Assembly: GCA_963710675.1 (NCBI GenBank)
Contig: CAVQBE010000002.1
Coordinates: 294,977 to 358,976 of the forward strand
Length of the DNA: 64,000 bases
Source of the DNA: JACCZX01 sp963710675
GTDB taxonomy: Bacteria > Pseudomonadota > Gammaproteobacteria > Burkholderiales > Burkholderiaceae_F
Direction: 5' to 3'
Part shown: positions 44,741 through 55,600 of the stretch, piece after piece
Position numbering within the stretch: position 1 is the stretch's first letter
Layout of the letters: each line of letters starts with the position of its first letter
The notes under the pieces: generated by a model
Databases searched by the model: none
What the model was told of the DNA's origin: nothing
The model's input: only the letters and a program-made list of their open reading frames with translations
Position numbers and translations under genes: made by a program

Positions 44741-44807
44741 CGACTTTTAACCACTAGGCCGCAAGTAGCCGGATATTATAGCGAACTTGGACGAAAGACC
44801 CACTTCA

Positions 44808-45650
44808 ATGGCCATCGTAATCAAGACAGTCGAAGAGATCGCCGGAATGCGAGTCGCCGGCCGGATGGCCTCGGAGGTGCTCGACTTCGTTACGCCGCAT
44901 GTTAAGCCCGGTATCACCACCGGCGAGCTGGACCGGCTTTGCCATGACTACATGGTCAATGTGCAGAAGACAATCCCTGCGCCACTGAATTACGCCCCCC
45001 CAGGTTATCGCCCGTTTCCAAAGGCGATCTGCACGTCGGTGAATCACCAGGTGTGCCATGGAATCCCTGGCGACAAAGCGCTGAAGAACGGCGACGTCTT
45101 GAACATCGATGTGACGGTGATCAAAGAAGGGTTTCACGGTGACACCAGCCGCATGTACTTTGTCGGTGAGCCTTCGATTGCCGCGCGGCGGCTGAGTGAC
45201 GTCACGTATGACTGCATGTGGCTGGGCATCGCGCAAGTGCGCCCTGGCGCGACGATCGGCGATATCGGGCACGCGATCCAGGTGCACGCGGAGAAAAACG
45301 GCTACAGCGTCGTTCGCGAGTTCTGCGGTCATGGCATCGGCCGCAAGTTCCACGAAGAGCCGCAGATTCTGCATTACGGCAAGCCCGGCACGCTCGAGCC
45401 CCTGACGGCCGGGATGATCTTTACTGTCGAGCCGATGATCAACGCCGGGCGCCGCGAGATCAAGGAGTTGGCCGACGGCTGGACGATCGTGACGAAGGAT
45501 CATTCGCTGTCAGCCCAGTGGGAGCACACAGTGCTGGTGACGGAATCCGGCTACGAAGTGATGACGCTTTCGGCCGGCTCGCCTGCAGTGCCTGCGTTCA
45601 TTCAACAAAGAAAAGCTCAGGCGCGCGAGGACGAACACGCGCCAGCGTAA
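44808..45650 (+). CDS. map: Methionine aminopeptidase type I
   Basis: MetAP removes the start methionine from nascent proteins after Def acts. The 280-residue product from ATG 44808 has the pita-bread fold landmarks: NIDVTVIKEGFHGDTSRMY (two Asp metal ligands), VREFCGHGIGRKFHEEPQIL (His), FTVEPMINAGRREIK (Glu) and SAQWEHTVLVTE (Glu). It is divergent from rpsB, a common arrangement, and seven bases ahead of glnD. Confidence 0.96.
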   Translation: MAIVIKTVEEIAGMRVAGRMASEVLDFVTPHVKPGITTGELDRLCHDYMVNVQKTIPAPLNYAPPGYRPFPKAICTSVNHQVCHGIPGDKALKNGDVLNIDVTVIKEGFHGDTSRMYFVGEPSIAARRLSDVTYDCMWLGIAQVRPGATIGDIGHAIQVHAEKNGYSVVREFCGHGIGRKFHEEPQILHYGKPGTLEPLTAGMIFTVEPMINAGRREIKELADGWTIVTKDHSLSAQWEHTVLVTESGYEVMTLSAGSPAVPAFIQQRKAQAREDEHAPA

Positions 45651-45656
45651 TTCTTT

Positions 45657-48270
45657 GTGAACGACATCGCGTTCAAGCTGCGCGATCGCCTGCGGCAAGA
45701 GCGCGCAAACCTCATTCAACGCTTTAACGCCGGCGGCTCGGTTGATGGCTTGCTGCGGGGTCTGTCACGCGCGACCGACGGCCTGTTGCGTGAAGTTGCC
45801 GAAGCGAGCGGTATCACGTCGCGCGCAACGCTGATCGCGGTCGGCGGGTATGGTCGCGGCGAGCTGTTCCCGCATTCCGACGTCGACGTACTGATCCTGC
45901 TGAATCAGCCAGCGACTGATGACGATGCGCGCACGATAGAGAACCTGGTGAGCCTGTTTTGGGATCTCGGCCTCCCGCTCGGCCACAGCGTGCGAACGCT
46001 TGACGAGTGCGTCGCTGAAGCCCGGCGCGACATTACCGTTCTTACTGCAATGCTCGAGTCGCGCCCGTTAACGGGCACTCGTTCCCGTTACGCTGCGTTT
46101 TCGCGCGCCATTGTCGCGGCGCTGGATCGCGAAGCGTACTTTCACGCCAAGCTGCTCGAGCAGCAGCATCGGCACATCAAGTACCAGGAGGCGCCCTACA
46201 GCCTGGAACCTAACGTCAAAGAGAGCCCGGGCGGGTTGCGCGACCTGCAGGTCGTCGTTTGGGTGGCTCGTGCGAGCGGCTATGGCGGCAGCTGGGCTGA
46301 GCTAGCTCGGCGCGGATTCATTACCGACGAGGAAGCCCGCATCATTCGACGCAGCGAGCGACGCATCAAGGAAATTCGTGCTCGCTTGCATCTTGTCACC
46401 GGGCGTCGGGAAGACCGATTGGTGTTTGACGTGCAGGATGCGGTCGCCGAGATGAGCTCGATTCACGCGACCGCGAACTGCCGTCGCAGCGAAGTTCTAA
46501 TGCAGCAGTATTACCGCTCTGCGAAGGTTGTCACGCAGATGAATACGATTTTGCTGCAGAACATCGAACACCGTCTGTTTGGACGTGAGCAAAGCGAGTC
46601 GCGGGCGCTCGATGCGACATTCGTCGTGCGCAACGAGACTGCTTGATTTGGCCGACGAATCGGGCCTCGACGCCGACCCCAATGGAATCTTACGTGCGTT
46701 CCTGCTGATGGCTCAGCATCGCGAGCTCAAGGGCATGTCGGCGCGGTTGATGCGCGCTCTCTGGCATGCGCGAGTGAAGGTCGACGCACGTTACCGGCGC
46801 GACCCGGCCAACCGTGCAACATTCATTGCATTGCTGCAGGAGCCGAAAGGTGTATTGCATGAGCTGCGCCGCATGAACGACTTGTCAGTGCTCGGCCGCT
46901 ACCTGCCTGTGTTCCGTCGGATCGTGGGCCAGATGCAGCACGACTTGTTTCATGTCTACACCGTCGATCAGCACATCCTGCAGGTCTTGCGCAATCTGCG
47001 CCGGTTCACGCTATCTGAACATGCGCATGAGTATCCGCTTTGCAGCCAGTTGATGGCCGATTTCGACAGGCCCTGGGTGCTTTACATCGCCGCGATTTTT
47101 CACGACATTGCAAAGGGGCGTGGTGGTGATCACAGCGATTTGGGCAGCCGCGATGCCAGGCGATTCTGTCGCGACCACGGCCTCGACCGTGCGGACACCG
47201 CACTCGTCGAGTTTCTAGTCGCACAGCACCTGCTGCTGTCGCAGGTGGCGCAAAAGCAGGACCTTGCCGATCCGGCGGTGGTCGAGCGCTTTGCCGCGCA
47301 AGTCAAGGATGAGCGCACATTGGTCGCGCTGTATCTGTTGACGGTCGCCGACATTCGCGGCACGAGCCCGAAAGTTTGGAATGCGTGGAAGGGCAAGCTG
47401 CTCGAAGATTTATTTCGCTCGACGCGGCGGCTTCTCGGCGGTGGGACGGTCGCACCGACCGCGGTTCTTGAAGGCCGTAAACAGGAATCGATCCGGATCC
47501 TGAGGCTGTACGGGTTATCGGATGAAGCGCGCGACGCCCTTTGGCAACAGCTTGATGTGGTTTACTTCCTTCGACACAGCGCCCAGGACATTGCGTGGCA
47601 CGCGCGCGCGCTATTCAGCAAGATCAACAGCGATCGACCGATCGTGCGCGCTCGGCTGGCACGGATCGGCGAAGGCGCCGAAGTACTGATCTATGTCAAG
47701 GACCAGAAAGGTCTGTTCGCTCGCGTCTGTGGTTACTTCGACAGCCGCAACCTGAGCATTCTCGACGCGCGCGTGCATACCACGCGTCATGGTTACGCGC
47801 TCGACACTTTCCTCGTTACCGATCACGGCCGCGCGCGTCACTATCGTGAGTTGTTAAGCCAGATCGAACACGAGCTCGCCGAGTGGATATCAAAAGAGCA
47901 CGAACTTCCGGCACCCGGGCCCGCCGAGAAGTACCGTCAATCACGACAATCGCGCCAGTTTCCGGTGTCGCCCACTGTGCAGTTACAGCCCGACGAGCGC
48001 GGATCGCGCCACCTGTTAACTGTGGTCGCCACTGACAGGCTTGGATTGCTTTACTCGATTGCGCGCGTACTCGCGCAGCACGAGCTCGAGGTACACACTG
48101 CAAAAGTGCTGACGCTTGGGGAGCGCGCCGAAGACGTTTTTCTGATCTCAGGGGCGCAGCTTGACTCCGTCAAGGGGCAACTTGCGATCGAAAGAGATCT
48201 CCTCGACGCCCTTGCAGCGCCGCATCAATCGTCGGCGTCGGCCATTTCGGGGAACAGAATTTCCGTGTAG
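45657..48270 (+). CDS. glnD: Bifunctional uridylyltransferase/uridylyl-removing enzyme GlnD (frameshifted)
   Basis: GlnD senses glutamine and adds or removes UMP on PII proteins. From GTG 45657 it has the nucleotidyltransferase motif GGYGRGELFPHSDVD (residues 63-77). It also has KESPGGLRDLQVVVWVARAS, an HD domain (FHDIAKGRGGDHSDLG) for UMP removal, and two C-terminal ACT domains (LIYVKDQKGLFARVCGYFD; LLTVVATDRLGLLYSIARVL). The frame breaks near 46630-46645, after DATFVVRNE and before RLLDLADESGLDADPNGIL; one or two bases mend it. The restored length is about 870 residues. The last 46 bases overlap the 3' end of def on the other strand. Confidence 0.93.
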
Positions 48271-48767
48271 CCGAAGCGCGAGAAATCGCGCACGCGCATT
48301 GGGTACAGAATGCCGTCGAGGTGATCGCATTCGTGCTGCACGACGCGCGCATGAAAGCCGTCAACCACGCGATCGATCGGCCGCCCCTGCAAATCAACTC
48401 CCGTGTAGCGGATCTTTGCGTGGCGCGGAACGACACCGCGCAAGCCCGGCACCGACAGGCATCCTTCCCAGCCCTCTTCCATCTCATTACCGATCGGCTC
48501 GATCACCGGATTGATCAGGATCGTTTGTGGCACCGGGTCCGCATCGGGGTAGCGTGGGTTGCGAGCTTCTGGATCGCTGTAACCAAAGATCACCAAGCGC
48601 AGTGGCACACCGATCTGGGGTGCCGCTAGCCCTGCGCCGCTCGCGGCGTGCATCGTCTCGAACATGTCATCCACAAGTGTCTTGAGGTCGGGTGCCTGAA
48701 CATCGAGCACCGGCAGCGACACTTCCAGCAGCCGCGGATCGCCCATCCGCAGGATGTCGTGGATCAC
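48225..48767 (-). CDS. def: Peptide deformylase
   Basis: Def removes the N-formyl group from nascent proteins, before the Map enzyme encoded nearby acts. The 180-residue protein has all three motifs: GAGLAAPQIG (residues 44-53), EGCLSVPG with metal ligand Cys103, and QHECDHLDG with His145, Glu146 and His149. Its C-terminal 15 codons overlap glnD in antisense. The start overlaps the phosphorylase stop by four bases. Confidence 0.96.
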   Translation of the reverse strand: MIHDILRMGDPRLLEVSLPVLDVQAPDLKTLVDDMFETMHAASGAGLAAPQIGVPLRLVIFGYSDPEARNPRYPDADPVPQTILINPVIEPIGNEMEEGWEGCLSVPGLRGVVPRHAKIRYTGVDLQGRPIDRVVDGFHARVVQHECDHLDGILYPMRVRDFSRFGYTEILFPEMADADD

Positions 48768-49507
48768 GGTGTCTTCTCAAAAAACGACGTCAGTATGCGT
48801 ACGGCCCGAACAATGCTTTGGTGCATAACCTCTCCCAGCTCTTCCAGCTTGATCGCCTGGACACTGTCGCGGCGACCTGCTGCGTGATTGATCACCACCG
48901 CGAGTGAGGCATATTCCAGACCCGCCTCGCGCGCCAGCACCGCCTCCGGCATGCCGGTCATTCCGACGACGTCGCCGCCTTCGCGGGCGATACGCTCGAC
49001 CTCCGCTGCGGTTTCGAGTCGCGGCCCCTGCGTGCATGCGTAGACAGCACCGTCGAATAATTTCTCGTTGCATTCAACCGAAGCGGCGACCAGACGCCCG
49101 CGCAAAGCTCGCGAATACGGCTGCGTGAAGTCGACATGGGTCACCGGCATTTCCGAGCCTTCGAAAAACGTGCTCTTGCGGCTGTGCGTGTAATCGATGA
49201 TTTGGTCAGGCAGCACCAAACTGCCCGGCGCCAAATCATCACGGATGCCGCCGACGGTGGCCACTGCGATCACTCCGTCGACTTTCAGTTCCTTCAGCGC
49301 CCAGATGTTGGCGCGATAGTTGATCTCGTGCGGCGCGAGGGTATGACCATAGCCGTGGCGCGCAAGAAACACCACTTCAGCGCCCGCGAACCGGCCGAAT
49401 GTCAGTGCGCCGGACGGCTCGCCGTAAGGAGTGCGCATGACCTGACGGCGGGAATCGTGCAGCGCGGTGAGCTTTGCCAATCCGCTGCCACCGATGATTG
49501 CGTACAA
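48764..49507 (-). CDS. S-methyl-5'-thioinosine phosphorylase (MTAP/PNP family)
   Basis: The family cleaves methylthio-nucleosides with phosphate. The 247-residue protein has YAIIGGSGL, the phosphate-site FLARHGYGHTLAPHEINYRA, VYACTQGPRLETAAEVERIA and VVGMTGMPEAVLAREAGLEY. The following base-recognition segment reads VVINHAAG rather than the NxxTG-D type of MTA phosphorylase. In the Pseudomonas enzyme this difference goes with preference for methylthioinosine, which is why I favour that function. It belongs to methylthioadenosine salvage via deamination. The gene is linked with def and ligA. Confidence 0.82.
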   Translation of the reverse strand: MYAIIGGSGLAKLTALHDSRRQVMRTPYGEPSGALTFGRFAGAEVVFLARHGYGHTLAPHEINYRANIWALKELKVDGVIAVATVGGIRDDLAPGSLVLPDQIIDYTHSRKSTFFEGSEMPVTHVDFTQPYSRALRGRLVAASVECNEKLFDGAVYACTQGPRLETAAEVERIAREGGDVVGMTGMPEAVLAREAGLEYASLAVVINHAAGRRDSVQAIKLEELGEVMHQSIVRAVRILTSFFEKTP

Positions 49508-49509
49508 AA

Positions 49510-51537
49510 TCAGTCTCCCAACATTTTTTGTAATTGCACTTCGTCGATGATAGACACCTCGAGCTCGCGCGCCTTGGCGAGCTTCGAACCAGCGTCTTCG
49601 CCAGCGACGACATAGTCTGTCTTTTTAGAGACCGAGCCTGATACCTTGCCCCCTGCCGCCTCGATCATCGACTTCGCGTCATCACGCTTCAGGGTCGGCA
49701 GCGTTCCGGTGATAACGAACGTCTTGCCGGCCAGGCGCCCAGCGGGCCTGCGCACCGGATCCGCCTCCGGCCAGTGGACACCGGCCTTGCGAAGCTGCGC
49801 AATGCTTTCGCGGTTGTGCGCCTCGCTGAAGAAGTGTGCGATCGATGCCGCAACGACCGGCCCCACATCGGGCACTTGCAACAACTGATCTTCCGAAGCG
49901 TTGACGATTGGGTCGAGCCGCCCGAAGTGACGCGCCAGATCACGCGCAGTTGATTCGCCCACATGCCGAATGCCCAGCGCGTATATGAAACGCTCCAGTG
50001 TTGTGCTTCGAGCACGGTCGAGTGCCGCGATCAGGTTCGCAGCCGATTTGCCCGCCATTCGCTCCAGGCCGGCGACAACGCCGACGTCGAGCTTGAACAA
50101 ATCGGCCGGAGTGTGGACCAGGCCGCCATCGACGAGCTGATCGACGATCTTGTCCCCCAACCCTTCAATATCCAGCGCACGCCGGCTGGCGAAGTGCAGC
50201 AGCGCCTGCTTGCGCTGCGCTCCGCACACAAGACCGCCGGTGCACCGGCTCACCGCCTCACCTTCTTCACGATAAACGCGCGAGCCGCATACCGGGCATC
50301 GCGCAGGCATCTTGAACACCTTCGCGTCACGTGATCTGCGGTCGGGTACGACCGCGACCACTTCGGGTATGACGTCGCCGGCGCGTCGGACAATAACGGT
50401 GTCGCCAATACGGACATCCTTGCGGCGTATCTCGTCCTCGTTGTGCAGTGTGGCGTTGGTGACCGTGACGCCGCCGACGAAAACCGGTGCAAGCCGTGCC
50501 ACCGGTGTCAATGCTCCGGTTCGCCCGACTTGAACATCAATGCCGATCAACTGCGTTACCGCTTCCTGCGCCGGAAACTTGTGGGCGATTGCAAAGCGCG
50601 GCGCGCGCGAGACATAGCCCACCACCTGTTGATCCGCGCGCGAATTGATCCGGTAGACAACACCGTCGATCTCGTACGGCAGCGTGGCGCGTCGCTGCCC
50701 TACCGCTTCATAAAATCCAAGGCACCCAGCCACGCCTTCGACAACTGCACGGTCGCGCGCCACCGGTATCCCGAGCTCGGCCAACCAGCTGAGTAGCTCC
50801 GCATGCGTGAGCGGCTCCTCCGTGTCTTGCAGCTCACCCAGTCCGTACGCGAAAAAGCGCAACGACCTTTGCGCGGTGACGCGTGGATCGAGCTGTCGCA
50901 ACGAGCCTGCCGCCGCATTGCGAGGATTCGCGTATTCGCGCTCCTCCTTAGCACGCTGCCGTTCGTTTAGACGCTCGAACTCGCGTTTGAACATCATCAC
51001 CTCACCGCGAACCTCCAGCACCTGAGGCGCGCGCTTACCTAGACGCAGCGGTATCGAGCGAATCGTGCGGATATTCGCGGTGACGTCCTCGCCCACCGCG
51101 CCGTCACCGCGCGTTGCGCCCTGAATCAGCTCTCCGTGCTCGTAGCGCAGATTGACCGCGAGCCCATCGAATTTCAGCTCGCATGCGTACTCGATCTGTT
51201 CGACGGAGCGGCCCGCACGAGCCAACGCATCGCGGGCACGGGTATCGAATGCGGCGACGCTGGCTTCATCGAACGCATTGTTCAGCGAAAGCATCGGCAG
51301 CGCGTGGCGAACCTCGCGAAACTCCCGGCTTGGTGCACCGCCAACGCGTTGTGTCGGCGAGTCGGGCGTGATGAGGTCAGGGTTTGCCGCCTCCAGCGCG
51401 TGCAGCTCGCGCATCAGCCGGTCGTACTCGGCGTCGGGCAACGTTGGCTGATCGAGCAGGTAGTAGTCGTGATCTGCCTGCGCTATCAGCTCGCGCAGGC
51501 GCCGAACGTCGTCCGACGGTGCCTTTGCACGCGCCAT
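49510..51537 (-). CDS. ligA: NAD-dependent DNA ligase LigA
   Basis: LigA seals nicks in replication and repair. The 675-residue product is complete. It has an Ia domain (YYLLDQPTLPDAEYDRLM), adenylation Lys122 in CELKFDGLAVNLRYE, an OB domain, and a Cys4 zinc finger (CPVCGSRVYREEG, then SRCTGGLVCGAQRK). Helix-hairpin-helix repeats follow (ALDIEGLGDKIVDQLVDGGL), and the C-terminal BRCT domain (GKTFVITGTLPTLKRDDAKS) ends the protein. It lies between the phosphorylase gene and zipA. Confidence 0.97.
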   Translation of the reverse strand: MARAKAPSDDVRRLRELIAQADHDYYLLDQPTLPDAEYDRLMRELHALEAANPDLITPDSPTQRVGGAPSREFREVRHALPMLSLNNAFDEASVAAFDTRARDALARAGRSVEQIEYACELKFDGLAVNLRYEHGELIQGATRGDGAVGEDVTANIRTIRSIPLRLGKRAPQVLEVRGEVMMFKREFERLNERQRAKEEREYANPRNAAAGSLRQLDPRVTAQRSLRFFAYGLGELQDTEEPLTHAELLSWLAELGIPVARDRAVVEGVAGCLGFYEAVGQRRATLPYEIDGVVYRINSRADQQVVGYVSRAPRFAIAHKFPAQEAVTQLIGIDVQVGRTGALTPVARLAPVFVGGVTVTNATLHNEDEIRRKDVRIGDTVIVRRAGDVIPEVVAVVPDRRSRDAKVFKMPARCPVCGSRVYREEGEAVSRCTGGLVCGAQRKQALLHFASRRALDIEGLGDKIVDQLVDGGLVHTPADLFKLDVGVVAGLERMAGKSAANLIAALDRARSTTLERFIYALGIRHVGESTARDLARHFGRLDPIVNASEDQLLQVPDVGPVVAASIAHFFSEAHNRESIAQLRKAGVHWPEADPVRRPAGRLAGKTFVITGTLPTLKRDDAKSMIEAAGGKVSGSVSKKTDYVVAGEDAGSKLAKARELEVSIIDEVQLQKMLGD

Positions 51538-51543
51538 CGCGCG

Positions 51544-52640
51544 TCAGCTTACGTAAAGGCGATGCGCGCGGGTCGAACCCGGCTCGACGCCGGCCGCGCG
51601 CATTTCAGCCGCCAGCTTTTCGAGCTCGGATTCAATCGCCGACTGCGCTGCGGACTCGACGATGCGGCCGTTGTCATCGACCACGCGCGCGTTCAGTCGC
51701 GCCGCCAGCCGATGCGCAACGGCAAACAGGATCGCTAACGGCGATGGACTGGCGGCTCGATCGCGGAACGTCGAGCGCCAATGACACTCGCTGCGTCGGA
51801 AACGAAGCGCGCACTCATTGACAGCGCGATCGGATGCTCCGGGTCGATCCGCTCCCATCGTTCGCGCTCAACGCCGCTGAGACCGGCCTCGATCGCGGCT
51901 GCATCCAGAGTTGCGTGGCTCCATGGCTCGCCCAACGCCTCCAGCGTCAGTGTGATCTGGACATCGAAGCGCGCGCAAAGCGCATCGAGCGACGCCGCCT
52001 GCTGCACAAGCCGCGCCACATCCGGAGGGTCGAAATCCGCATCAATCGTTACGGCGATCTGCTGAACAGCGGCAATGAAGCGCGACGCATCGATCTCACT
52101 TAACGAATAACGCCGCGTGGCTAACTGCACCGCGATCAACATTTCGGAGTAAAACCCGAAGCGGTCGGGCAAACTCCAGCGACCAGCCTTGCTGTCCCAC
52201 ACCGCCAGATGGGTCGGCAGCGGCAGCACAAGACGATCAAGCTGTGCGCGCGCCTCGAGCGCCGCCACGCCGTCGAATGCGTGTACGCAGCGCAGTTCGA
52301 GCATGACGTCGAGCAGCGCGTCTTCGACCCATCCGCCGACGGGCTGCATCTCCGTGGACGCATCGTCAACCACTGGCTCAGCGACGTTCGAATCGGCGAC
52401 GGCCGAAGGTCCCATCGTCGGCTCGATTCGAACCGGTGCCTGCTGCGCGTTTCGTGCGGTGCGCGTGTTGCGACCGAAACTCGCGCGATCCGGCAGCGAA
52501 CGGTCAATCGTCGCAGCATCATCATCGCTGGTGGCCTGCTGCAGCCGAGCCGACTTGCGCTCCTGCCACTTGCCGTACAGGTAAAGCGCGATCAGCAAGA
52601 CTGCTGCAATCGCGAGCAGCCACCAAGTGAGTGGTCTCAT
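51544..52640 (-). CDS. zipA: Cell division protein ZipA-like (frameshifted)
   Basis: ZipA tethers FtsZ to the membrane. The product has an N-terminal membrane anchor (about residues 3-22, LTWWLLAIAAVLLIALYLYG), a basic and variable linker, and a C-terminal FtsZ-binding domain. The latter includes VMLELRCVHAFDGVAALEAR and, after a frame break near 51780, RVVDDNGRIVESAAQSAIES and GVEPGSTRAHRLYVS. Overall similarity to ZipA is modest, as usual in betaproteobacteria, and the call leans on the conserved smc-zipA-ligA order. The restored length is about 365 residues. It starts 8 bases after the smc stop. Confidence 0.8.
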
Positions 52641-52648
52641 GCTCGCGG

Positions 52649-55600
52649 CTACGCGGCCTCGGCTGTCAGACGCACGGCGCTGTCGATATCGACCGCGACA
52701 ATGCGCGAAACCCCCTGCTCCTGCATCGTGACGCCAATCAGCTGCTGCGCCATCTCCATCGAAATCTTGTTGTGCGTGATGAACATGAACTGCGTTTTGT
52801 CCGTCATCGATTCGACCAGACGGCAGAAGCGTTCGGTATTCGCGTCATCGAGCGGCGCATCGACCTCGTCCAGCAGGCAAAACGGTGCCGGATTCAGCTT
52901 GAACAACGCGAACACCAAAGCAATCGCAGTCAGAGCCTTTTCGCCGCCGGACAGCAGGTGAATCGTGCTGTTGCGCTTGCCCGGGGGCTGCGCCATCACC
53001 TGTACTCCGGCGTCGAGGATCTCCTCGCCGGTCATGATCAGCCGGGCCTCGCCGCCGCCAAAGAGCTTCGGAAACAACTGGCCGAACTGTACGTTGACCG
53101 CATCGAACGTCTGTTGCAGCATCTGACGCGTCTCGCGGTCGATCTTGCGAATTGCGTCTTCGAGCGTAGTGATCGCTGCTGTCAGGTCGGCGGACTGCGC
53201 ATCGAGGAAGCTCTTGCGTTCGCGTGATGTCGTCAGCTCTTCCAGCGCGGCCAGATTGACGGCGCCCAGCGCTTCGATCTCCTGCGCCAGACGCGTGATC
53301 TCCGCTTGCAGCGCGGCGGCTCTCTGCGGCGGCTTGGTGAGTTTCGCAGTCAACGCCACTTCGTCGGCCCCTGCTTCGACCAGCTGACTTGCAAATTGCT
53401 CGGCCGCCAGCCGGGCTGCCTGTTCCTTCAACTGCAGCTCGGTAAGTTTGTCGCGCAGCGGCTGCACGTCGCGCTCCAGTGTTAGCCGCTTTTCATCGGC
53501 AACACGCAGCTGCTGCGCAAAGTCGTCCAAATGGCTCCGGGCATGGCGTAGCGCCTCTTCTGCCGTCGAGCGCCGCGCGAGCCAGTCCGCAAGGCCCGCG
53601 CGCGCCCCACTGTCGTCGAGGCGCTTGAGCTCGTCCTCGGCGCGGGAGATCTCGTCGGCCAATCGCTGCGCGTCCGCGCTCGCCATTTCGGCGCCTCGCG
53701 CCAAATCGCCCTCGCGCTCACGGTTTGCGTTGAGTGCAAACTCGCAATGCTGGCGCGCCGTCTCAAGCGCGCGCTGCTGATCGCGCGCCGCACGCAGCGT
53801 GCGATCAGCCTCTTCGTAGGTCAGGCGCGCCCGTTCAACGGCCTCTTGCCGCGGCGACAACTCGGCATCGAGCTGCTCGAAGCGAGCGTCCGCCTGCTCG
53901 CGTTGCGCACGCGCTTCACGCTCGTTGGCCTCGATCTCCTGCAGCTCCTCGCCGATCTGCCGACTGCGATGGCGGACGCGATCGATCAGTTCCTCCAGAC
54001 GAACCGATTCGAGTTGCAGTACGTGCATCTGGGCTCGGCGCGATTCGGCGTCCTGCCGGGCGGCGTCAAGCGCCTGCTGCGCCGATTTGAGATCAGCCTC
54101 GGCCCGTGCAACGGCTGCGGTCGCCTGCTCGGCGATCAACCGTTGTGCGCGCACTTCGCGCTCCAGGTTCTCGATCTCGAGTCGGCGCGCAAGAAGACCC
54201 GAGGCCTGATCGTCGGCCGCATAAAAGTGCACGTCGTGCCGCGACACGCGATGCGCGGCCTTCACCACGAACTGGCCTCCGGCAGGCAGTTCGCCGCGAG
54301 CAGACAGCGCTGACGCAAGATCGTCGGCAACGAATACGTTGGCAAGCCAGTCTGCGAGCAACGCTGCGAACGCGGCATCGTGCGTACGCACGAGCTCGCT
54401 TAGACGTCGAAAGCCCGCCGGCTGCGTCAAATTACGCGCATCACTCGCCATGGCGCCACTGGTTGAATAGAACGCAACGCGAGCTGGCGGCGCATCAGCA
54501 GCCAGGCCTCCGATCGTATCCAGCTTGCCGACTTCGATACCTTGCACGCGCTCACGCAACACCGCTTCGAACGCTGTTTCCCAACCCGGCTCGACGACCA
54601 GTTTGCGAAACAGGCGTGGCAGATTCTCGAGACCCTGAGCCCGCAGCCAGGGATCAAGCTTGGCATTAGCCTCGACATTCGCCTGCACTTGTTTCAACGC
54701 CTGCAGATGCGCTTCGAGTCGCGCAAGTGCTTCGCCTTGACGCGTCCGATCGTCGAGGCGCTGCTGCCGCTGCTCGGTCATACGATCGACGTTCGCCTCG
54801 CTCTGCTGCTGCGCCTCGACGTGCGCCGACATCTCGCTCTCGTTCTTGGCGAGCTGCTGCTTCAAGCCTGCAAGCTGCGCTTCATCAGGTGAACCGATCG
54901 ACGCCTGCTCTTCGCTGAGGCGCTCGCGCCGCTGCATCAACTGACCTAATTGACGATCCGCATTGCGCTGCTCGGCAGCGGCCGCCTCGATCGATTGCTC
55001 CGCAAGCGCGGCATCTGCCTGCGCCGCCGTGACCGCATCGCGCGTGGTCCGATACGTCTGCTCAAGCTGCGGCAGCGTCGCTTCGTGCGCGGCAACGCCC
55101 TCGATTGCCTGTTCAAGCTGCTGCGTCATCTCGGCGATTGCCTGCACCAGCTCGACAGCGCGCTGGCGAAGCTCCGCCTGCTCGTTCAAACGGACGTTAC
55201 GCGTCGCAACCAGCGAGTCGATCTGTGCCGAAAGGCGCGTGCGACTTTCGGCAATCAACCGGATTTCGGACTCGAGCTTCGAGACCTCGGCATTGACTTC
55301 GAACATCGCCCCTTGCGCGTTGTGAACCGCATCGCTGGCGGCAAAGTGGGCATTTCGAACATCTTCAAGCGCGCGTTCGGCGCCGCGCAACTCGGCGACA
55401 TGCGCATCCAAGGCCACCGTACGATTCGAAACGTCGCGCGTCACCCGTTCGCGCTCTGAGTCGGCCTCCCGCCTGCGCGTCAGCCACAACAATTGCTGCT
55501 GCTCGTCATGAGTCGCCTGCAGCGAGCGGTAGGTCTGGGCCACCGCAGCCTGTTGCTCGAGCTTGCCGATCTGCGTATCGAGCTCGCGCACGATGTCTTC

